From Methylopumilus universalis (GTDB taxonomy: Bacteria > Pseudomonadota > Gammaproteobacteria > Burkholderiales > Methylophilaceae): 64,000 nucleotides of DNA. The DNA lies in NCBI RefSeq assembly GCF_006363895.1, contig NZ_CP040953.1. One strand, written 5' to 3'. Position numbers and translations under genes: made by a program. How positions within the stretch are numbered: the stretch's first letter is position 1; each line of letters begins with the position of its first letter. Positions 60,266-64,000 of this stretch are shown here, piece after piece. The notes under the pieces were generated by a model. It saw only the letters and a list, made by a program, of their open reading frames with translations. It was not told the DNA's origin and searched no databases.

Positions 60266-61146
60266 TGCAATTAGAAGATTTTATTGGAAATACGCCACTC
60301 GTCGCTTTGCAGCGGATGCACGGAAATTCTAGCAGTGCTATCCACTTAAAGTTGGAAGGGAATAATCCCGCCGGCTCAGTCAAAGATAGGGCGGCATTCT
60401 CTATGATTCACAATGCTGAATTACGAGGTGAGATTAAACCTGGTGACACCCTCATTGAAGCGACATCTGGGAATACGGGTATAGCGCTTGCCATGGTGGC
60501 TGCAATGAAAGGTTACAAAATCATTCTGGTCATGCCAGAAAATCAAACCATCGAAAGACGGCAAACCATGAAAGCATTCGGCGCAGAATTTATTCTGACT
60601 TCAAAAGAAGGCAGTATGGAGCTTGCTAGAGATACTGCATTAAAAATGCAAAAAGAAGGTAAGGGTTTTGTGTTGGATCAATTCAGCAATCTTGATAATC
60701 CTAAAGCGCATTATGAGACTACAGGTCCTGAAATTTGGAAAGACACAAAGGGTCGTATCACACACTTTATTGCGAGCATGGGAACCACAGGTACGATTGT
60801 AGGCACTTCGCAATTCTTAAAAGAAAAAAATAAAAATATTCAAATTATTGGTGTGCAGCCAGAAGAGGGTGCTCAGATTCCAGGTATACGTAAATGGCCG
60901 GAAGCCTATTTGCCGAAAATATACAGCGCAAAAAATATTGATCGCATTGAATACGTTTCTCAGCAACATGCAGAAGAGACTGCGAGACGCCTTGCAAAAG
61001 AAGAAGGTATTTTTTCTGGGGCATCGACAGGTGGTGGACTTTATATAGCACTTCAAATCGCAAAAGCAAATAAAGATGCCGTCATTGTTTCTATTGCTTG
61101 TGATCGCGGTGACCGCTATTTATCTTCTAATTTATTTTTGAGTTAA
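60265..61146 (+). CDS. cysM: cysteine synthase B
   Basis: Pyridoxal-phosphate enzyme making cysteine from O-acetylserine and sulfide or thiosulfate. 293 residues. PLP-binding Lys40 in NPAGSVKDRAAF and substrate loop TSGNTGIAL are typical; the SGASTGGGL phosphate-ring segment follows at the C-terminal end. Short length and the EGNNPAGSVKDR form favour CysM over CysK. One-base overlap with dsbB. Confidence 0.95.
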   Translation: MQLEDFIGNTPLVALQRMHGNSSSAIHLKLEGNNPAGSVKDRAAFSMIHNAELRGEIKPGDTLIEATSGNTGIALAMVAAMKGYKIILVMPENQTIERRQTMKAFGAEFILTSKEGSMELARDTALKMQKEGKGFVLDQFSNLDNPKAHYETTGPEIWKDTKGRITHFIASMGTTGTIVGTSQFLKEKNKNIQIIGVQPEEGAQIPGIRKWPEAYLPKIYSAKNIDRIEYVSQQHAEETARRLAKEEGIFSGASTGGGLYIALQIAKANKDAVIVSIACDRGDRYLSSNLFLS

Positions 61147-61150
61147 TGCA

Positions 61151-61927
61151 TTGATTCCTATTTTAGTTTTTGATATTGAAACCATTCCTGATATTCAAGG
61201 CATTAGATCTTTATACGCCTTAGACAAAAATTTATCTGATGATGATGTCGTCAATGTAGCTACTTACAAGAGAAGACAAAAAAATGGCTCTGATTTCCTG
61301 CAGCACCATCTTCAAAAAATTGTAGCAATCTCGTGTGTCCTTCGAGAAAAAGACCAGTTAAAGATTTGGACGCTTGGGGAGGTTGATGATCCTGAAGAAC
61401 AAGTGATCCAACGTTTTTTTGATGGCGTTGATAAATATACACCCACCCTTGTATCCTGGAATGGCTCAGGGTTTGATCTGCCTGTATTAAATTATAGGGC
61501 GTTAATGTATGGCATTAATGCATCCAAGTATCTAGACATGGGTGAAATAGATAAAGATTTTAAATGGAATAATTATTTAAGTCGGTATCACACACGCCAT
61601 ACGGATTTAATGGAATTTTTAGCCATGTTTCAAGGTAAAAATAACGCCCCCCTAGATGATATTGCAAAGCTGTGTGGCTTCCCGGGTAAGTTAGGTATGG
61701 ATGGCGGTAAAGTTTGGGACACTTACAGGCAGGGAGATATTCAGTCGATCAGAGATTATTGTGAAACGGATGTCGCCAATACTTATCTTGTATATCTTAA
61801 ATTTCAATTGATCAGAGGCCATCTCAACCAAAATGAATATGAATCTGAAATTAATTTAATTAAAAATACTATTCAAGAATATCAAAAAGATTATTGGGAT
61901 GAATTTTTGTCCGCTTGGAAATCATAA
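61151..61927 (+). CDS. DnaQ-like 3'-5' exonuclease (PolB-exo2 family)
   Basis: 258 residues, PF10108-type predicted 3'-5' exonuclease. Metal residues Asp8 and Glu10 in VFDIETIPD, then SWNGSGFDLPVL and a C-terminal YCETDVANTYL complete the acidic set. TTG start (no in-frame ATG before the motif). Likely cytosolic DNA/RNA trimming; substrate unknown. Starts 4 bases after cysM and overlaps no gene if rlmD begins at 61938. Confidence 0.87.
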   Translation: MIPILVFDIETIPDIQGIRSLYALDKNLSDDDVVNVATYKRRQKNGSDFLQHHLQKIVAISCVLREKDQLKIWTLGEVDDPEEQVIQRFFDGVDKYTPTLVSWNGSGFDLPVLNYRALMYGINASKYLDMGEIDKDFKWNNYLSRYHTRHTDLMEFLAMFQGKNNAPLDDIAKLCGFPGKLGMDGGKVWDTYRQGDIQSIRDYCETDVANTYLVYLKFQLIRGHLNQNEYESEINLIKNTIQEYQKDYWDEFLSAWKS

Positions 61928-61937
61928 GCATTTCTCA

Positions 61938-63275
61938 ATGCAAGACGACATTAAACCTAAAAAAAAATTATTACTCGCCACAATAGAAAATATTGATCAA
62001 GAGGGTAGGGGTGTTACCCATATTGATGGTAAAGCTATTTTTGTGGAGGGGGCTCTTCAGGGCGAGCTTGTCGAATTCGAGTCTTATGTTAAAAAGCCAA
62101 GTTACGAAATTGCCTTTACAGAAAGAGTGATTCGGCAATCTAATTTAAGAGTTAAGCCCAAATGTGAACACTTTAATCGTTGTGGCGGTTGCTCTATGCA
62201 GCATTTTGAGTTCCAAGCTCAAATTGCAGCTAAGCAAAGAGTCTTTGAAAATACATTATCCCGCATTGGTAAAGTTAAAACTGAAACAATACTCACGCCT
62301 CTTGCAGGACCCTCATGGCATTACCGATATAAAGGTCGCTTAAGGGTTAAGTTTGTTGTTAAGAAAAATAAAGCGCTTGTGGGGTTCAATGAAAAAAGGA
62401 CACATTTCATTGCTGATATTTCTAGTTGTGAAGTATTGCCTCAAACTCTTTCCGATATTTTGCCCCAACTTCAAGACTTAATAACTCAGCTTTCGATTAA
62501 AGATAAGATTCCTCAAATCGAATTTGCTGCCGACCAAAACCATTTAGTACTCGTATTAAGAATACTAGACGCATTAAATACGAATGATGAGTTGCTCTTA
62601 AATACATTTTCATCTCAACACCCGGTGCAATTTTGGACCCAATCCAAAGGGCCTGATACGATAAAGCCTTTATCGCCGAGAGATGACGTTAAACTTTCTT
62701 ATGCATTAAAAGAATTTGGGTTGCGATTTAGTTTTATGCCTTACGACTTCACGCAAATTAACCCCTTCATTAATCAAGTGTTAGTTAGAAGGGCAATGAG
62801 TTTATTAAAGCCTTCAAAAGATGATCGTATCTTCGATTTTTTTTGTGGTTTAGGAAATTTCACATTACCTATAGCAACAAGTGGCGCAAAAGTTATGGGT
62901 ATCGAAGGATCAGCATCACTTATAGAAAGAGCAAAACAATGCCGAGATGAAAATCACTTAAACGATGTTGTTGAATACCAATGTATGAATTTATTCGAAA
63001 TCACTAAAGAATCCTTATTAATGTTAGGTCACGCAAATAAATGGCTCATTGACCCGCCACGAGACGGCGCATTTCAATTGGTACAACTGATTGATAATGA
63101 CATTCAGCCATCAGTCATTGTTTATGTATCTTGCAATCCAGCGACGCTGGCAAGAGATGCTCAAATATTAGTGCATGAGAAGGGTTACAAATTAGATAAA
63201 GCTGGTATTGTAAATATGTTTCCCCATACTTCACATGTTGAATCTATTGCATTATTTGTAAAGACGGAATCTTAA
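61938..63275 (+). CDS. rlmD: 23S rRNA m5U1939 methyltransferase RlmD
   Basis: SAM-dependent uridine C5 methyltransferase. From the ATG at 61938 it has 445 residues; an upstream in-frame ATG would overlap the exonuclease gene. TRAM domain at about 8-65, then [4Fe-4S] cysteines Cys76, Cys82 and Cys85 (KCEHFNRCGGC) and a fourth in ISSCEVL. SAM motif FDFFCGLGNFTLP and nucleophile Cys in VYVSCNPATLARD. RlmD (RumA) fits better than RlmC by length. Confidence 0.93.
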   Translation: MQDDIKPKKKLLLATIENIDQEGRGVTHIDGKAIFVEGALQGELVEFESYVKKPSYEIAFTERVIRQSNLRVKPKCEHFNRCGGCSMQHFEFQAQIAAKQRVFENTLSRIGKVKTETILTPLAGPSWHYRYKGRLRVKFVVKKNKALVGFNEKRTHFIADISSCEVLPQTLSDILPQLQDLITQLSIKDKIPQIEFAADQNHLVLVLRILDALNTNDELLLNTFSSQHPVQFWTQSKGPDTIKPLSPRDDVKLSYALKEFGLRFSFMPYDFTQINPFINQVLVRRAMSLLKPSKDDRIFDFFCGLGNFTLPIATSGAKVMGIEGSASLIERAKQCRDENHLNDVVEYQCMNLFEITKESLLMLGHANKWLIDPPRDGAFQLVQLIDNDIQPSVIVYVSCNPATLARDAQILVHEKGYKLDKAGIVNMFPHTSHVESIALFVKTES

Positions 63276-63288
63276 AAATCATTTAACT

Positions 63289-63771
63289 ATGCATATTAAA
63301 ATTTCAATTGCAGAACAGAAGCTTCATTTATATCGCGACGATAATCTGTGGGTAAAATCTTTTGTGATATCCACAGCCGAAAAAGGCACAGGTCAAAATA
63401 AAGGTAGTTTTTGTACACCATTAGGCCAACATATCGTTCGCGCAAAAATTGGTCAAGGCGCACCTCTTTATGCTCAGTTTGCAGCTCGAAGACTTACAGG
63501 AAAAATATGGCATCCATCGATGTCAGCAAACAACACGAAAGAAGATTGGATTTTAACGCGCATACTTTGGCTCTCAGGTCTCGAGATTGGATTTAATCGC
63601 CTAGGCAATCAAGATACGATGCAGCGTTTTATTTACATTCATGGGACTAATGATTTATCACGCCTAGGTATGCCTGTTTCACATGGATGTATTCGCATGG
63701 ATAACCAAGACATCATCGATTTGTTTGAAGAGATTAATATAGGTGATCATGTATTGATCAATGAAATCTAA
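63289..63771 (+). CDS. YkuD L,D-transpeptidase-fold protein, no signal peptide
   Basis: 160 residues; almost the whole protein is a YkuD domain. Catalytic pair: His118 in YIHGTND and Cys134 in VSHGCIRM. The protein starts directly with MHIKISIAEQKLHLY and has no signal peptide or membrane helix, so it should remain cytosolic or leave by another route. Cross-linking of peptidoglycan is therefore not established. It is 13 bases after rlmD. Confidence 0.88.
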   Translation: MHIKISIAEQKLHLYRDDNLWVKSFVISTAEKGTGQNKGSFCTPLGQHIVRAKIGQGAPLYAQFAARRLTGKIWHPSMSANNTKEDWILTRILWLSGLEIGFNRLGNQDTMQRFIYIHGTNDLSRLGMPVSHGCIRMDNQDIIDLFEEINIGDHVLINEI

Positions 63772-63773
63772 AT

Positions 63774-64000
63774 ATGTTTAAAAACCAATACCGATATTAC
63801 GATCTTGTCATGGCAGCATTTGTGACTGTATTGATCACTTCAAACTTAATTGGACCTGCAAAAATTTCTCAATTAGAGGTTCCATTTTTTGGACTTCTTA
63901 CCTTCGGTGCCGGAGTTTTATTTTTCCCTATCTCATTTATTTTTGGCGATATCTTAACTGAGGTTTATGGTTATGCCGCTTCAAGAAGAGTGATATGGGC
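63774..64000 (+). CDS. yhhQ: queuosine-precursor transporter YhhQ, 5' part
   Basis: Incomplete: 75 codons from the ATG at 63774 to the window edge. The visible protein starts MFKNQYRYYDLVMAAFVTVL and has two or three membrane helices, including FFPISFIFGDILTEVYGYAASRRVIW, the signature of VUT/QPTR-family transporters for preQ0/preQ1 precursors. It starts 2 bases after the L,D-transpeptidase stop. Confidence 0.9.
   Translation, partial: MFKNQYRYYDLVMAAFVTVLITSNLIGPAKISQLEVPFFGLLTFGAGVLFFPISFIFGDILTEVYGYAASRRVIW

Noticed and set aside
60817..61069. Antisense and out-of-frame open frames inside cysM
   Set aside because: Shadows of cysM with no start signal and aromatic/Cys-rich improbable composition.
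1..64000. Mobile element, prophage, defence island or CRISPR array
   Set aside because: No transposase, integrase, regularly spaced repeat or restriction/defence gene was seen; all long reading frames belong to recognised families and base composition looks uniform by eye.

Overview
The window is a gene-dense, AT-rich, typically Gram-negative chromosome segment. I recognise a product or family for every gene, and almost all are single-copy housekeeping genes. Gene order (xseB-ispA-dxs, ilvB-ilvH-ilvC-psd, yciB-yciI-bolA-ppiC, nadE-glnB, lolC/lolD-exbB-exbD-msbA-lpxK-ycaR-kdsB), very short spacers, overlapping convergent 3' ends and an MxaD-like periplasmic protein suggest a streamlined betaproteobacterium. 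The best guess is Methylophilaceae (the OM43 / Methylopumilus type of small planktonic methylotroph). This is inferred from protein flavour and synteny; no 16S gene is present. I saw no tRNA, rRNA, CRISPR array, insertion sequence, prophage or integrase. No gap between genes exceeds 300 bases; the longest are about 155-160 bases (19204-19357 and 22540-22697).

Layout. 1-4038: 3' truncated icd (minus), rluE, aroC and an MFS transporter. 4055-8479: a minus-strand isoprenoid/folate run (esterase, xseB, ispA, dxs, folE2). 8528-10053: exported MxaD-like and beta-propeller proteins. 10149-16126: rppH, psd, ilvC/H/B, nadC and a glutathione S-transferase. 16077-18725: yggS-proC-mnmA. 18829-19203: a histone-H1-like KKKPAA repeat protein. 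19358-22539: ruvX-pyrR-pyrB plus a catalytically dead dihydroorotase. 22698-24375: ribE and a RibB with a degenerate RibA half (RibBX type). 24425-31205: one long envelope operon for lipoprotein sorting and lipid A/KDO supply. 31202-36151: a compact minus-strand run sucC-sucD-ankyrin-nadE-glnB. 36275-39253: serB, a DUF455 ferritin-like protein, an SMP-30-like propeller and a second exported ankyrin protein. 39272-43159: purL. 43243-45263: feoA-feoB behind a strong Fur-box match. 45351-47265: yciB-yciI-bolA-ppiC. 47353-52473: PHP phosphatase, site-2 protease, trpS, scpA, scpB, rluB. 52470-59700: dapD-yffB-dapE-prmB, an M48 lipoprotein protease, kup, xseA. 59765-64000: dsbB-cysM-exonuclease-rlmD-L,D-transpeptidase, and the start of yhhQ.

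How the genes fit together: the window covers branched-chain amino acid, aromatic, proline, serine, cysteine and lysine synthesis steps, pyrimidine, purine, riboflavin, folate and NAD cofactor routes, the MEP isoprenoid pathway and outer-membrane assembly. The most informative points are co-transcription of succinyl-CoA synthetase, NAD synthetase and the 2-oxoglutarate sensor PII; an isocitrate dehydrogenase with NAD-type coenzyme residues; two enzymes carrying dead domains (PyrC', RibBX); a tandem-repeat nucleoid-type protein; and several inverted repeats placed exactly at start codons or promoters. I did not find a clear undescribed multi-gene system; the findings are mostly regulatory or evolutionary leads.
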